DNA of 64,000 bases from Oncomelania hupensis (GCA_036898135.1 CM072526.1:502937-566936), one strand, 5' to 3'. Counted from the stretch's first letter, positions 21,412-34,110 are shown. Program-made: numbers and translations. The notes: generated from the letters alone by a model not told the origin.

Positions 21412-24400
21412 ATGGCTGACTTCTGGCAGAAAGGAATTGACATGAAAATCTAAAAAGGCAAGCAGCTGACAGAGTACGTCAAATTCCATGAGAGAATATT
21501 GCGTGAAAGAAAGAGAAGAACAACGTCGGCGTGAAGAACGAGAATTAGAAGAGCAAACGTCGCCGAGAAGAAAATAGAATTAGAACTGAAGCGTCTGGAA
21601 ATTGAACAGCAGCGGCAAGAAAGAGAAGAGAGCGCAGGCGTGAGGAAAGAGAAGCTGATCGGCAGTTCCAGCTAAAAATGGCGCGTATCCAAAACAATCA
21701 GCATGCGCCACAAGTTATCAGTGACAACAAAGCTCCAAAATTGCCAGCGTTTGTCGACGGGAAGGACCAGATCGACAGTTATTTGGCGAGATTTGAAAGG
21801 TTTGCCAAAAGCTCTAACTGGCAACCTCAAGATTGGGCGATTCGACTAAGTGCACTTCTGACGGGGCAAGCACTCAACGTCTACACCAGATTGTCGGACG
21901 ATGACACTAAATACTACGACGTCTTGAAAGAGGCCCTATTTGCATTGCTAACAGCTTCACAGAAAAGGGCTACCGTAAACGCTTCCGTGAATGCGGCCTA
22001 AGTCAAGACGAGACGCCAAAGCAGTTTGTGGAGCGCCTGTCGTCATATCTACACAAGTGGGTGGAATTATCAGGCGAAAGGAAGTCTTACGACAGTGACA
22101 TTAACGTTGAGCGTTATAAGTGATTAAGAAATTTTGTATAGAGTACAGGAAAAAATGTGTGATATACAAAAAAGAAGGAACTAATTTCTCAATGCCTGTC
22201 ACAAAGGACCTAGCGACCCACTTAGAATTATAAAAGCTGCAGATGCTTAAAGATGTGACTGAGGCTGCTGAAAGATATCTCATCGCTCATGGAAAGACCC
22301 TGGGGCCACCCAGCCGCGACAAAAACATTTTCAGAAGACTGGAAACCATGTGAACCAATCCCAGGGGAGCCAGACGCCAGAAAAAGACGGACTCCACACC
22401 CTCCTCCCAGGGAAGGGCATTCAAGAGGATGTTTTCACTTGCAACGCTAACAGACCACAGAGCGCTAACTGTCCTCAAAACAAAAGTAGCGGACAGTGGA
22501 GCAGTACGGACAATGCAGCGGTGCAACCAGCAGAGGCGGTTCTCCAATCTACGGCAAACCAGTAGATCTGACCATCAAGTGTGCGGCGGTAGCGTCATTC
22601 TCCGAGTGAGACCAAGCGCACAGCTACTCCCTGCGGACGTGCAAGAGTGCATGACCAATGGCCAACTTCTCCTTGCCAACGGAAAAATCCATCCCCGTCG
22701 TCGCCAGCGCAGCTGTGACCGTCCAGAAACATGCCTGTTTCAAAGGGACGCGTCGGAAATCATGAAGTGACTGTTCTAAGAGACTCTGGCTGCAGTGGGG
22801 TCATCGTCAGAGAAGACCTAATCGCTAAAGAACAGTTCACTTCACTGGGCGATTCTAAATGGACACTCATGACCGACAGCAAATGGGTAAAGCGCGCCAG
22901 TTGCGAAAGTTCATGTCAGCACCCCTTTCTACATAGGCGAAGTAGAAGCGGTTTGCCTGAAGAAGCCGCTATATACGATTTGATGATCAGGAGACATCGA
23001 CGGCGCGAGACGACCCGACGACCCCGATCCAGAGTGGAGTCCTGCCTCAACCCAACGCGTCTGAGTTGTGGAGGAGGAGATCCATTGCCATTTCCTGATG
23101 GAGGACCTTACAGAGCGAGCTACACAGGATCAATGTGGCTACTCCGGCTCAGCCCTGCCGACCAGAGATCGTCGGTGCTGTTTACTACCAGGGCCCAGGC
23201 ACTGAAGGTCGCCGACAACTCCAAAGCTGCCATTGTGGACAGAGATAAACTGATCCAGCACCAGGAAGCTGATAGTACTTTAAACAAGATAGTACTTTAA
23301 ACAAGTACAGGAACTGCCAAGACACGTGACCAAAGGCAGTGGTACGGTCTATTTTGAGGTGAAGGCCAAGATCCTGTATCGAATCTTACAGCACCCGAGG
23401 GTCAAACGGAGGGAAACCACTACGTCAAAGTATTGGTACCGTTACCCCTAAGGCGCCAGGTGATGGAAGTAGCGCATGACTCAATCATGGGGGGTCACCT
23501 GGGTATCAAGAAGACGTCAGATAGAATCCAGGCGGTGTGTCTACTGGCCAGGACTTCATGCGGACGTCCAGCCGTTCTCTGCCGATCATGTGACATTTGC
23601 CAGAAGACCATACCTCGAGGAAGGGTCCCGAAAGTGCCTATGCAGAGGATGCCTCTGATCGAACCGACCTTTTAAAGAGGGTGGCCTTAGACTTAATAAG
23701 CGAAATAAGACCTCCGAGTGAAGAAGGTCATCGGTGGTACTGACTTTAGTGGACTATGCGACTCGGTACCCAGAAGCAGTGCCACTGAAGAAGATTGACA
23801 CTGAAACTGTTGCAGAGGCACTGGTGGACATGTTCAGCAGATTTGGAGTGCCTGAAGAAATTCTGACAGACCTCAGGGACTCAAATTCGTCTCTGACTGC
23901 ATGAAGGAGGTCCAACAGACTGCTGAGCATACCAGCATTTGAACTACGACACCCTACCATCCAATGTGTAACAGGCTTGTCGAAAAGTTCAATGCTACGC
24001 TGAAGTCCACCCTGAAGAAACTGTGCAGCGAGCAGGCCCAGACAATGGCATCGCTGCACTCAACGCCTTACTTTTTCGCCTACAGAGAAGTACCGCAGGA
24101 GTCCACCGGTTTTTCTCCATTCGAGCTGTTGTACGGAAGAACCATCCGAGAGCCGATGCACATCCTAAAAGAACTGTGGACGAAAGAAGTAGAGACCCAG
24201 AGGTGAAGAACAGCTACCAGTACGTGTTTGAGCTACGGGAGAAGCTGGAGCAGACTCTCGAGATAGCCAGAGAAAACCTGAAAGAAGTCCCAGGACTGTG
24301 GAAAGCACTACTATGACCGTAGGGCTGTGAACAGGAAAGTTCAAACCTGGCAACAAAGTGCTGGTGCTGCTACCTACCGACCAACAATAAGTTGCTGATG

Positions 24401-25250
24401 CAGTGGAAAGGCCCATTCGGGGCCGGGTAGCTCAGTTTGGTAAGAGCGTCTTGCTAGTAACCGAAAGGTCGCTGGTTCGAATCCCGGATTGGTCAATGTG
24501 TGATCATATTATTTTCCCCTTTTACCAAACAACTGGCCCGCTGGTGTCAGTATAAATCGGTCCAGTAGTCACCTATATGCGAAAGTGTCGTGTGACTATA
24601 ATCTACATACAAACAAACAAACAAGGCCCATACGAAGTGGAGACCATAGGTGGAGATCAACGACTACAAGGTAAAGGTCGGCCAGCATTCCAAGATATAC
24701 CACGCCAACCTCCTTAAACTGTACGTGGAAAGGCTACCAGAGACTGTGCACTCACCACAGCAGCTGTGATCACGACAGCTTTGACAGCGAAGAACTGTTG
24801 GAACTGGGAGACTTCCACAGCAAAGAAGGCATCGATGATGTTAAGCTAGGACCAAGCTTGACGGAAGGTCAAAAGATGGAGCTCAAGGACCTTATAGGGC
24901 GAGTTTCCCCACAACTTCAGCGATGTCCCCTGGCTCTACAACTTTGGTCGAACACGAAGTCCACTCACTTCAAATATTCCCGTTCGAATCCAAGCCCTTC
25001 CCGATCCCTTTCAAGGCCCGCGAATCCTTGAAGAAAGACATCGATGAGATGTTGAAGAATGGGCATCATCAGGGAGTCCAGTTCCCCCTACGCGTCCCCT
25101 GTCGTGGTCGTGAAGAAGAAGGACGGGAGCAACGGAGGATGCACTGACTCCAGGAAAGCCCACGAGAGATCACCGTTTTTGACCCTGGCCGATGACAACT
25201 GCAACGGACGAGGGCGTCGTTTCCTTGCGGATGGAAAGAACATTGACTGT
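21412..25250 (+). pseudogene. G1 gag-protease-integrase remnant
   Basis: Starts at ATGGCTGACTTCTGG. It is homologous to the open frame at 54802-58392 throughout, but with a frameshift every ~50-150 bases. Recognisable pieces: gag (21678-22001), the CCHC region (~22430), the protease region 'VTVLRDSGCSGVIV' (~22770), integrase zinc domain and core (23430-24200), and the first RT block (~25030-25200). Bases ~22090-22190 are replaced by unrelated sequence. RT, the catalytic palm and RNase H are deleted beyond ~25200. Differences from the relative are strongly enriched in single-base insertions and deletions. Confidence 0.85.
24417..24622 (+). mobile_element. tRNA-headed SINE inside G1 integrase
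   Basis: 206 bp flanked by a perfect 9-bp duplication 'aaggcccat' (24408-24416 and 24623-24631). The head is a recognisable tRNA: A-box 'tagctcagtttgg', B-box 'ggttcgaatcc' (24475-24485), and an anticodon loop 'ctagtaa' that would read AGT (Thr-like) on a poorly paired stem. The body contains 'gtcagtataaatcgg' and the element ends in (caaa)n. The uninterrupted site can be seen in the G1-family copy near 55445. Pol III transcription and LINE-assisted insertion are known for this class. The tail does not match the LINE tail in this window, so another LINE must have moved it. Confidence 0.92.
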
Positions 25251-25429
25251 GTGATGAGACTAAGAATATTGGTAATGACAACTTGCAGATGAAAACATTG
25301 ACTCTGTGTGAATGAACTGTGAACATTGACAGTGTTCAGACAGACTGAAATAAGTTTTAAAATTCTGGACTTTGTGCATTACGTTTCAAAACGTTGTTGA
25401 AAGAAATTGGTAAATTTCTTCTTGAGTGG

Positions 25430-26067
25430 GGGGTTATGATGGTGCGTGTGAAATGCGCACGATATTATGTGTGAAGTGCACGCGCGGGATCTGTTCGTTT
25501 TATTTTGCAAAGCATAGCAATAAATAGAGTGTATTTACCTTTGATTTGGGTTTGCATTGTTGTCAGAAGAAGCTTTGTATAACATTGATAATTTTCGTTA
25601 GTCATTATTGGAGAATTCTCTAGATTTGCGTGTTTACTGTTGATAGAGAAATTTCCCGATAAATGTCGAAGTTTGAGAACGTTCCTGAGAATGTTTAGAA
25701 AGATGTATGACGTAAGTCAGTGATGACGAAGTTTTTTTTGATTGGGTTGTAGTGCGTCATTCTGCCGTGTTCTAAATTGTTCCGAGTATGAAAGAGACTA
25801 TATAAGTGCGCCACACTGTTTCAAAAAAAATTTGTTGTTGATAGTGAGTTGGAAAGTAAAAAGTTGAGAGTGAAAAGGTGATTGTATGCAGTTGTTGAAT
25901 GTGTGCTGAATAAAAGTGGAAAACTTCGTCAGACTCTGTGACTTGTATGCTGATTGAACGGGTTGAGTGGATGATCGAATCCGAACTTACACTCATCAGG
26001 AGAATTCACGCCATTGGGGCTGAATCAACTACTGATAGAAAAACACCATCATCGAATGAGTGTAACA
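25430..26067 (+). repeat. G1 3' LTR
   Basis: Follows a polypurine tract 'gagtggggggt' (~25424). It matches the 5' LTR apart from ~14 missing bases near its start and numerous one-base indels. It ends TGTAACA, then the duplication 'ccaac' at 26068-26072. Confidence 0.88.
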
Positions 26068-26072
26068 CCAAC

Positions 26073-26310
26073 AAACCGGTTTCATCCTTTTAATATCAGG
26101 ATTCGTCCACATTTTAAAACTGCAGCATTGATATTGACTCTGTTAATGATTACAAATGCTATAACTGTGCTCCCACCTTGGAACCAAACCCCATTATCAA
26201 CTTCAATCTCACATCCGTCAAAAAGACCGAAACTTCCAAAGTTGTTTATAAGCAACTTTGTCTCGAACAATGTTCATTGCATAGATAAACTTGAGTATAA
26301 AATTGCTTGA
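26073..26310 (+). pseudogene. Decayed RNase-H LINE ORF2, distal half
   Basis: Continuation of 9720-10508 after G1. 'HPFNIRIRPHFKTA' aligns to 'PPFGIRMQAHLEKA' of the LINE at 35840-40019, and 'VLPPWN' to 'EAPPWK'. The copy ends before the RNase H domain. Confidence 0.75.
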
Positions 26311-26342
26311 AATAAAACATACTACTTTTATTTCTTTTTATC

Positions 26343-27130
26343 ATGACGTTTTTAATACAATGGAACATTAGAGGCCTTAAAGCCAACTACAAACAGTTGC
26401 TCCAGCTTAGTAAAAACCAGCCAAGTGTAATTTGTGTACAGGAAACTCTTCTGTCCTGATAAAATACTTCAGTTATCTGGATACTCTTGCTTGCAATCCA
26501 AAATTTATCGTGGGAACGTTTTATTTGTTCAGACATTTTATTTAGCCCAGTTACATTGACCACACCCCTGAGGCGATCGCTGCTTGAGTATCTTTCAAAA
26601 AAACTAACAGTCTGCTCCTTATATTTATCTCCTTCCAAAACCATTTGCAAAGCTGATTTAATAAACTTGATAGACCAACTCCCATCTTCCTTCGTGTTTG
26701 TTGGGAATCTGAATGGTCACTCCCCCAGATGGGGAAGTGACCATCAGTATCCCCAGGGCAAAATTTTGGAGAATGTTGTCGATGACCTCAACCTTTGTAT
26801 TTTAAATTCAGGTTCCCCTACGTATTGTAACCATTTAGGAACATTTGCTAATTTAGACCTGGCCATCTGTGACCCTTCTCTTTTTTTTTGAACCTTGATT
26901 GGAAACCTCATTCAGATCTTTGTGGGAGTGATCATTTTCGGAATTTTCTGAAGTTTCTAGATCAATCCAAGGAGCCCCAGCTGATTGGGAACAATTTTGA
27001 CACTCCGCAGCTTGTTGAAAACTAGGTATATCTTTAAACAAAAATGGTGTCTATTCTGGAAAACCTTCTGTTCCAAACTTCATACCAAAACCTCTCCCAA
27101 AACAGTCTGGTGCAATAGGATGGGCACTCT
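26343..27130 (+). pseudogene. LINE endonuclease fragment (second decayed copy)
   Basis: Starts at ATG with 'FLIQWNIRGLKANYKQ', the first box of the apurinic-type endonuclease, then 'VQETLLS' and a stop. After shifts: 'LTVCSLYLSPS', 'GNLNGHSPRWGSD' (catalytic Asn/Asp box with D changed to N) and 'LDLAICDPS'. It belongs to the same LINE family as 35840-40019 but is a more diverged copy. It stops where the ORF1 of the next copy begins (~27150). Confidence 0.8.
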
Positions 27131-29385
27131 TGAGAAAATGCTCACGTTGTTTGGTCACAGGGGGGATTCTCCAGCCCCATCGGACACACAGTGAATGTGC
27201 AAACGGTCATGTTAAAAACCGTCAATCCCAACATGCAGACGGCCGTGCCTAAAGCTGTCACACCTGCCCCGAAGGAGGCGATGCCTCAGGCCGCCATGGC
27301 TTCGACGGCAGGTTTCAGCAACCGGGTGGTCGCAGGGGCGGCCAAGATCTTGGTGGCTCAGCAGGGGAGCGCCAAGGGAGGGGAGGGCAAGGGTAAGGGT
27401 GAGAGGGAAATTGAAGATCCAGGAACCAGTGCTGGGGAGAAGGGGAAGAAGACGGTTGGTAGTTTGGGGTCCGGGGGTTTGAAGAAAAATCAAAAGCCCA
27501 GACCTCTTTCTTCCAAGCACTCTCAGCCTCTCGAGATGGAGAACCGTTTCGGGGAGTTGATGGACCATGAGGAGACGGATGAGGGCCAGAAAGCTTAGAG
27601 ATATAAATGTGCTCTCAGAGACTGAAATATTTAGCTTTCTTTTAATTGTTATGGCTATCCTTCAATGGAATATACGTGGGATAAGAGTCAATTATGAGGA
27701 GTTTTGCTGTCTGCTGATGGAGCATCGACCTGAGGTGTTGGCCATTCAGGAGACTCTCTTGTCAGAGAAACAGTCTATAGATATTTCTTTTATTTGTCAT
27801 CAAATTGTATATCTTCCAGAGGCGTTTCACTCTTTATCCATAGAAACGTCCCATTTAACCCAATTTCACAATACAAGTTTACCAGCAGTAGCAGCCAGAG
27901 TATCCCTTTTCAAGTCACTTACAGTATGTTCTATATATTTGACCCCATCAATAAATGTAAATAAAAATGACCTTGAGAATTTGATGTAACAGTTACCCAC
28001 CCCTTTTCTGTTGTTGGGAGACTTTAACGGACATTCTCCCCTGTGGGGCAGCGATCGTACCGATACTCGGGGGGAAAAGAATTGAAGACATTTTACTCAT
28101 TGAATCTGGTAACTTTGAACAAGGGTGCTCCAACTTTTTTCTGTTCGAGAACTGCTTCTTTATCCCACTTTGATATATCGATCTGTGATCCCTCCCTACT
28201 TTTGGACTTTAAATTGACAGTTTTAAGGGATCTTATGGCAGTGATCATTTTCCGATTCTATTAAAATATGATTCAGACAACCTTGAGCAAACTCATGGCA
28301 GGTGGAAACTGAAACAAGCCAACTGGAGTCTGTTTTTCAAACTGTCTGAGATTCAGTTACGTGATAAGAAACAGGAATTTTCACATGCCATAGACCCAAT
28401 ACAGCTCTACACTGACATAGTTATAAACAGTGCCAAGGAGTCCATTCCGCAAACTTCATCAAAGCCTCATACACTTGAAAAAAGCCTGGTTTGATGATGA
28501 ATGTAAAAAACTTCAGCAAGCCCGCTAAAAAGCTCTAAGAATTATGTATTTACATCCAAACTCTGAAAATAAACAGAACCACCAATGTTTGCGAACCCAA
28601 TGTCAACAGCTCTTCAAACATAAGAGAAGAGAATCGTGGAGAGGCTTCTGCTCTACGCTAAATTCGAAAGCAAAAATGTCGAAGGTTTGGAAAGTGGTCC
28701 GCAAACTCAAAAATAAAAGTAACAAAGAGGTCAGCCCATGTCTTAATGTGCAGGGGGACATAACTGGATATAAAAAACTAGTAGCGGAGCTTTTTGCCTC
28801 TTTTTTTGCTGCAAATTCTTCCTCTAAAACTATTCTGTTTCTTTTCAAACTATTAAAACACCTAAATAAAAACAACGGTTAAATTTTACCTCTGACAATT
28901 TTGAAGACTTCTACATTTTGTTCTCATTAGTTGAGCTTGATGATGCCATTAACAGAAGTGCAGATTCAGCAGTTGGACCGGATGATGTGCATTATCAATT
29001 TCTACGACATTTAACAAGGTACTCATGGTCTCAACTGCTGGACATCTTCAATCAGATTTGGATCGCTGGCATCTTTCCTCCCTAGGCCATTATTGTACCC
29101 ATACTTAAGCCTGGCAAAGACCATACGAATCCAACAAACTACAGACCAATAGCCTTAAAGTCCTGCTTATGCAAGACGCTGGAAAGAATGGTTTATTCTC
29201 GTTTACTGTGGTATCTCGAGACCAATAATATATTATCCAACACTCAGTGTGGCTTTCGAAGTGGCAGAAGTACTTTTGATCACCTGGTGAGACTAGAAAC
29301 TTTTATCCGTAATGCGTTTGTCCAGGGTGAACATGCTGTTGCCATCATGTTTGATTTGGAAAAAGCATACAATACCTTTTTTGTA

Positions 29386-29818
29386 TTCACAGAATACAAA
29401 GCATGGAGATGAGGTGCTACAGAAGACTTCTGGGCATTTCCTATACCCCACACATCAACAACGACGAAGTCCGACAGACCATCAAACAAGCCATTGGACA
29501 ACACGATGACCTGCTCACAGTGGTGAAGAAACAGAAACTCTTATGGTTTGGCCACATCACCAGATCATCAGGCCTTGCAAAGACCATTCTGCAAGGCACA
29601 GTGCAAGGAGGTAGAAGAAGAGATAGGCCGAAAAAGAGGTGGGATGACAACATTCGAGAAAGGACTGGTTTGACACTGAGCGAAGCCATCAGGGGCTGCT
29701 GAGGACACAGAAAGATGGAGTATGCTGGTTAAACGATCATCTGTGGTGCCCTACAACCTCCGAGTTACGGGACAGGATAGGATAGGATAGGATATCCTGA
29801 CAGGATAGGATAGGATAT
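29386..29818 (+). mobile_element. RTE-like LINE copy 2 (3' fragment)
   Basis: A 5'-truncated RTE on the plus strand with the C-terminal ~99 codons ('MEMRCYRRLLGISYTPH', 'GRRRDRPKKRWDDNIRE') followed by a (ggata)n tail in two blocks with 'tatcct' inversions. It sits between LINE residues equivalent to the 'LEKAYDTTW' box and 'LTDRLFQVKVGG'. The target has a deletion, and no duplication is visible. Confidence 0.85.
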
Positions 29819-30758
29819 CCTATTTCCTAACGGACAGAATTTTTCAGGTTAAAGTTGGAGGATCTTTATCAGATATGAGTGAACAGGAGATGGAGGTACC
29901 TCAGGGTAGTATCTTGTCTCCCTTGCTGTTTAATATTAAAATAAATAATATTGTTCGTTCAGTGAAACAAGGAATTGACAATTTTTTGTTTGTGGATGAT
30001 TTTGCCTTAGTAGTCAAGGGTAAAACCTTCACATCTGCAGGACGTCAGCTACAGTTATGGGTCAATGCCATCGAAAACTGGAAATTACAAAATGGTTTCA
30101 AATTTTCTCAGCCAAAGACTGAATGTATTCACTTTTTCACTCACCAAGGAATCATTCAAGATCCTAATATTACAAATAAAACTCCAATAAAGGGTCCAAA
30201 AAGTCAAATTTCTGGGTTTTATTTTTGATCAAAGGTTAACCTTCTATCCTCATCTGAAAGATTTGAAAACTAAATGTCAACAGGCCTGCAATTTGTTCAA
30301 GGTTATCAGTGGTACAGACTGGGGAGCTGACAAGAAAACTTTATTGATATTATACCATTCATTAATTAGATCCAAGTTAGACTATGGATGCATTGTTTAT
30401 GGGTTTGCTAGAGTCTTATCTTAAAATGTTAGATCCAGTTGCTCACCAGGCACTACGCATTGATTTCGGTGCTTTTCGCACCTCCCCTTGTGAAAACCTT
30501 TACATGGAAGCTAATGAACCTCCGCTGGAACTGAGACGTATAAGATTATCACTGAATTACTATTTAAAATTAAAAACTTATCCAGATTTTGTGCAGAAAT
30601 TTGAGGCCAAGCTGAAGGAAATTCCTCTGTTCGGATTCAGAATGCAGGATCATTTGAATAAAGCAGGCATTGATGTTGCTTCCATCAACAATGATGAGCT
30701 TCGGACTGAAGCTTCTCCATGGAAATTAAGTAATCCAAACATTAACTGGCAGTTGTCC

Positions 30759-32658
30759 TATCCTATCCTGTCCCGTAACCCGGAGGTCGTAGGGGCACCA
30801 CAGATGATCGTTTAACCAGCATACTCCATCTTTCTCTGTCCTCAGCAGCCCTGATGGCTTCGCTCAGTGAAAAACCAGTCCATTCTCGAATGTTGTCCTC
30901 CCACCTCTTTTTTGGTCTCCCCCTTCTTCTACCTCCTTGCACTGTGCCTTGCAGAATAGTCTTTGCAAGGCCTGATGATCTGGTGACGTGGCCATACCAC
31001 CTGAATTTCCGTTTCTTCACTACTGTGAGCAGGTCATCGTGTTGTCCAATGGCTTGTGTGATGGTCTGTCGGACTTCATCGTTGGTGATGTGTTGGGTAT
31101 AGGAAATGCCCAAAAGTCTTCTGTAGCACCTCATCTCCATACTTTGTATTCTTTGTTGGAGATCTGCTGTGAGGGTCCATGCTTCGCAAGCATATAGGAA
31201 GATGGAGATGACAAGGGAGCGCAGCAGTCTTACTTTGGAATGTAGACTGATGGTCCTGTCTTTCCAAATGGGCTTCAACCTTGTCAGGGAAGCAGTTGTT
31301 TGTGCGATCCTGAAGAGGACTTCCTGTTGGGACCCATTGTCTGATACAATGGCTCCTAAATATTTGAAGCTATGCACTGTATTGAGGGATTGGCCTTGGA
31401 CTTTGATGTCCTTGTTGATGCCATTGGTGTTGTTGGTCATCATTTTGGTCTTCTCTGCACTTATTTCCATTCCATAGGTGTCAAGCCTCTGTACCAGCTG
31501 TTCAAGTTCTTGTTCCTCTCCAGACAATCCATCAATGTCATCCGCAAAACGAAGATTGGAGATTGCTCTACCCCCCTATGCTGTCTGTGCCTTCATGATC
31601 TGCAAGAGCATCTGACACGATGCGCTCTAGGAAGATGTTGAAGAGTGTTGGAGAGAGTAGGCATCCTTGACACACACCGATTGTTGTTCTGAACCAGTTT
31701 CCGATGGCGCTGTTGTGGAGGACTGCACTGGTAGCCTTGTCATACAGGCTTTTGATGATTTCAATAATTTTAGGGCTGATGTTGTACACTTTCATTGTTG
31801 CCCATAGAGCTGCATGCCGGACTCGGTCAAACGCCTTCTTGAAGTTTATGAACACATTATATAGATGTTGTTGGTGCTGTAGGTATTTCTCACAGATTAT
31901 TCTGAGGTTGAAAATCTGTTCAGTGGTACTTCGCCCTGCCCTGAATCCTGCTTGTTCTTCAGCTATGATTTGTTCAGCTTGGGGTTTCAACCTGTTGAGT
32001 ATTATTTTCAGGAGGACCTTGCTGGGATGGCTAATGAGGCTGATGGTGCGGTAATTTTCACAATCCTGATGGAAGAGTGATGACAAGCAACTGGGTCCAT
32101 GGTATAGGCCACTCCCCACTCTGCCAGATCTTGTTACAGATAATGGTGAGGGCATCAATCATCGCTTCTCCTCCTGCTTGTAGCAGTTCCGCGGGAATGT
32201 TGTCCACTCCCGCTGACTTCCCTTTCTTTCGCGATTGCACTGCTGCCTCAACTTCTTCCCGGAGAATTGGGAGGATTTCTTCTTCTCTGTTCTCGGGACA
32301 TGCTAGAACTGATGGGTCTCCATTTGGTGTATGGTTGTAAAGGTCAGAGCAGTAATCTGTTCATCTGTCCAAGACTTCTTGTTCTTCTGTAAGGCATATG
32401 CCAGACCTGCTTTGGATCGTGGAGACTTTGGGCTGTTTGACACTTGTCAGCTGCTTCACATTCTGGTAGGCCTTCTTGCTGTTGTTCTTGTTCAGACTGT
32501 TCTCTATTTCCTGGCATTGATCTTCTATCCAGTTCTCCTTTGCTATGCGCATGCCTTTTCGGATGTCATTGTTGATTTTTCGGTAGACATCAGCTCCCTG
32601 TGAGGTGTTCTTTTTCTTTTTTATCTCTCTTCGTTTATCACACAGATCCAAAAGTCCA
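30759..32658 (-). mobile_element. RTE-like LINE copy 3
   Basis: 1.9 kb on the minus strand, flanked by an 8-bp duplication 'agttgtcc' (30751-30758 and 32659-32666) from the interrupted LINE. The tail is (tatcc)n at the low-coordinate end. RT boxes: 'AGFRAGRSTTEQIFNLR', 'NFKKAFDRVRHAALWA', 'CQGCLLSPTLFNIFLE', then 'FKYLGAIVSDNGS' and the C-terminal 'GRRRGRPKKRWEDNIREW'. Frames break near 31530-31580, removing the FADD box context. The endonuclease is missing, so it is 5'-truncated. Confidence 0.9.
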
Positions 32659-32699
32659 AGTTGTCCACTTTCCTCAAAAAGAATAATTCTGAAACTGTG

Positions 32700-34110
32700 T
32701 AGAGAACGGGATTTTTCCGGTATTTTTTTAAAATTAAAATTAATTTATGTATTTTGATTGGCTAAAATGCTTGAGCCAATGAGAGAAGGTATAGTTCGAA
32801 ATAGGGGCATAGTTACTCGAATTGTGTGTGTCAGACTGTGCGGTCATATGTGGTAGGCCAGGAAAAGGAAAAAAAGATTTAAAAAAAGAAAGAAAAGTAA
32901 AATGTTAACTGTGAAAAAATAAAGAGGTAGAAAGCATTAAAACCAATTCAAGGTGAATTGGTTTGTGGGACTTTCTCTTATTAGGTGTTAGCATTTGCCA
33001 TACTTGTGTCTATTTCATTATATTTCTTAAAGTAGTGTTGTGCAGTGTCGTGTACTGTGCCACAAGCCGAGGACCTAAGAGGTGAGTTGAAACCTGCAAT
33101 TCTTTTCCTTAGTGGCTGTGCATTCCGAGTCTGCGTACGTGAATGAATGATGGTGAATGGGATGTATTTCGATAAATAGTAGTATGTTGATTTTTATATG
33201 ATTTTCTGGGTTAAATGTGTGTATAAATAATGTCGTTGCTGTTGTTGCCTGAGTGGGTTAAGGGTGACAATGAAGTATGCATGTTAGAGGGAGAGAGAGA
33301 GGGGTGATGAATGTGAAGGAAGGGAGACAATGTACTGCGTTGGTGAGGGGTGATGAAGGTGATGAATATGAGGGAAGCGCGTTTGTATTATAGCGTGATA
33401 GAAATAATTGTGAATGGAAAAAGATAATGTATTATAACGTGGAGAGGGATGATGAAGATGGAGGTGTGGTTGAGATGAATCGCTATAGTGTGAATGGGAG
33501 TGGAGTGCAGTTGTAATAATTATGTATATTTATATAAACAACCATGTATCATGAAAGAGATAGAATTATAGAATTAACAAATGCATTGTGTTTTGAGATG
33601 CATGTATAGACAGGTCAAGATGGCGGACGGCGAAAGGCGTATTCTGTTATGAAGTTTTTGTGGACAAACTAGTGAGACTCCTTATTTGTCCACAGGATTG
33701 GGCTTCGATTCGATTTTCCACCTTTGCCATCACTGTTATCTTGGTTTTATCTACTGCTACCACTTCTGTTACGCCCTACTACCGGTATAATTCTGCGACT
33801 CCGACGTGTCTCTGCGGTACCACTGTGGCGAGTGATGTCAGCTTTGAGACCGCTACCCTTGCCGCTGGAGAGTGTGGATGTTGTCTAGGCTCACCGTCAC
33901 CACCGCTACGTCCCCCTTTTGCTATCGACGCCGCTGCTGGGAGTGACCCTCCATCACCACCGGACTCCCCGTTGCTTCGGACGAGGCTGTCCAACAGCTA
34001 CAGGATCCCAACTAAACCGCATCCACACACATACAGACTCGCATTCACACACCTAAAAGTATATCTAGTGTAAATTACTTTCTTTACCTGAGTAATTAAC
34101 TGCAGTAGTA
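32700..34110. other. Unassigned stretch with one doubtful ORF
   Basis: No element could be named. There are inverted CCAAT boxes near 32758-32785, a hairpin-forming 'accaattcaaggtgaattggt' (~32942) and a consensus donor 'aagaggtgagt' (~33078-33088). A 137-codon frame at 33660-34073 lacks an ATG. It has a hydrophobic stretch and then Pro/Ser-rich sequence, and matches nothing I know. It could be a gene 5' region or a decayed LTR. Confidence 0.4.

Larger units (their letters stand above)
10509..26067 (+). mobile_element. Gypsy element G1 (Gmr1-like), host of two insertions
   Basis: The element starts 'TGTTACG' and ends 'TGTAACA', and is flanked by a 5-bp duplication 'ccaac' (10504-10508 and 26068-26072). 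Parts: 5' LTR, leader, [G2 insertion 11648-21410 including one duplication copy], gag-protease-integrase remnant, [SINE 24417-24622] and 3' LTR. RT and RNase H are nearly all deleted after the first RT motif near 25200, so this copy is non-autonomous. A close relative with a long open frame is at 54802-59619. Without insertions it is about 5.6 kb. Confidence 0.9.
27170..32699 (+). mobile_element. RNase-H LINE copy B, cut by two RTE copies
   Basis: The copy starts inside ORF1 (27191-27598). That segment is Lys/Gly-rich and ends in the 'KNQKPRPLSSK' and 'MENRFGELMDHEE' motifs shared with 35840-36010. ORF2 follows from ATG 27650: endonuclease, linker and RT ('GFRSGRSTFDHLVRLE', 'VAIMFDLEKAYNT', 'VPQGSILSPLLFN', 'LFVDDFALV'). 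It is interrupted at ~29386-29818 by an RTE piece that also removed ~90 bases of target, and at 30759-32658 by another RTE copy. It resumes at 32667 and ends ~32699, before RNase H. Many frameshifts and in-frame stops. Confidence 0.88.

Noticed and set aside
24420..24495. tRNA gene (Thr-like)
   Set aside because: It is the head of a 206-bp SINE with target duplication; the anticodon stem is poorly paired.
33660..34073. 137-codon plus frame, hydrophobic then Pro/Ser-rich
   Set aside because: No ATG, no recognised family and no neighbouring splice evidence strong enough; left as part of an unassigned stretch.
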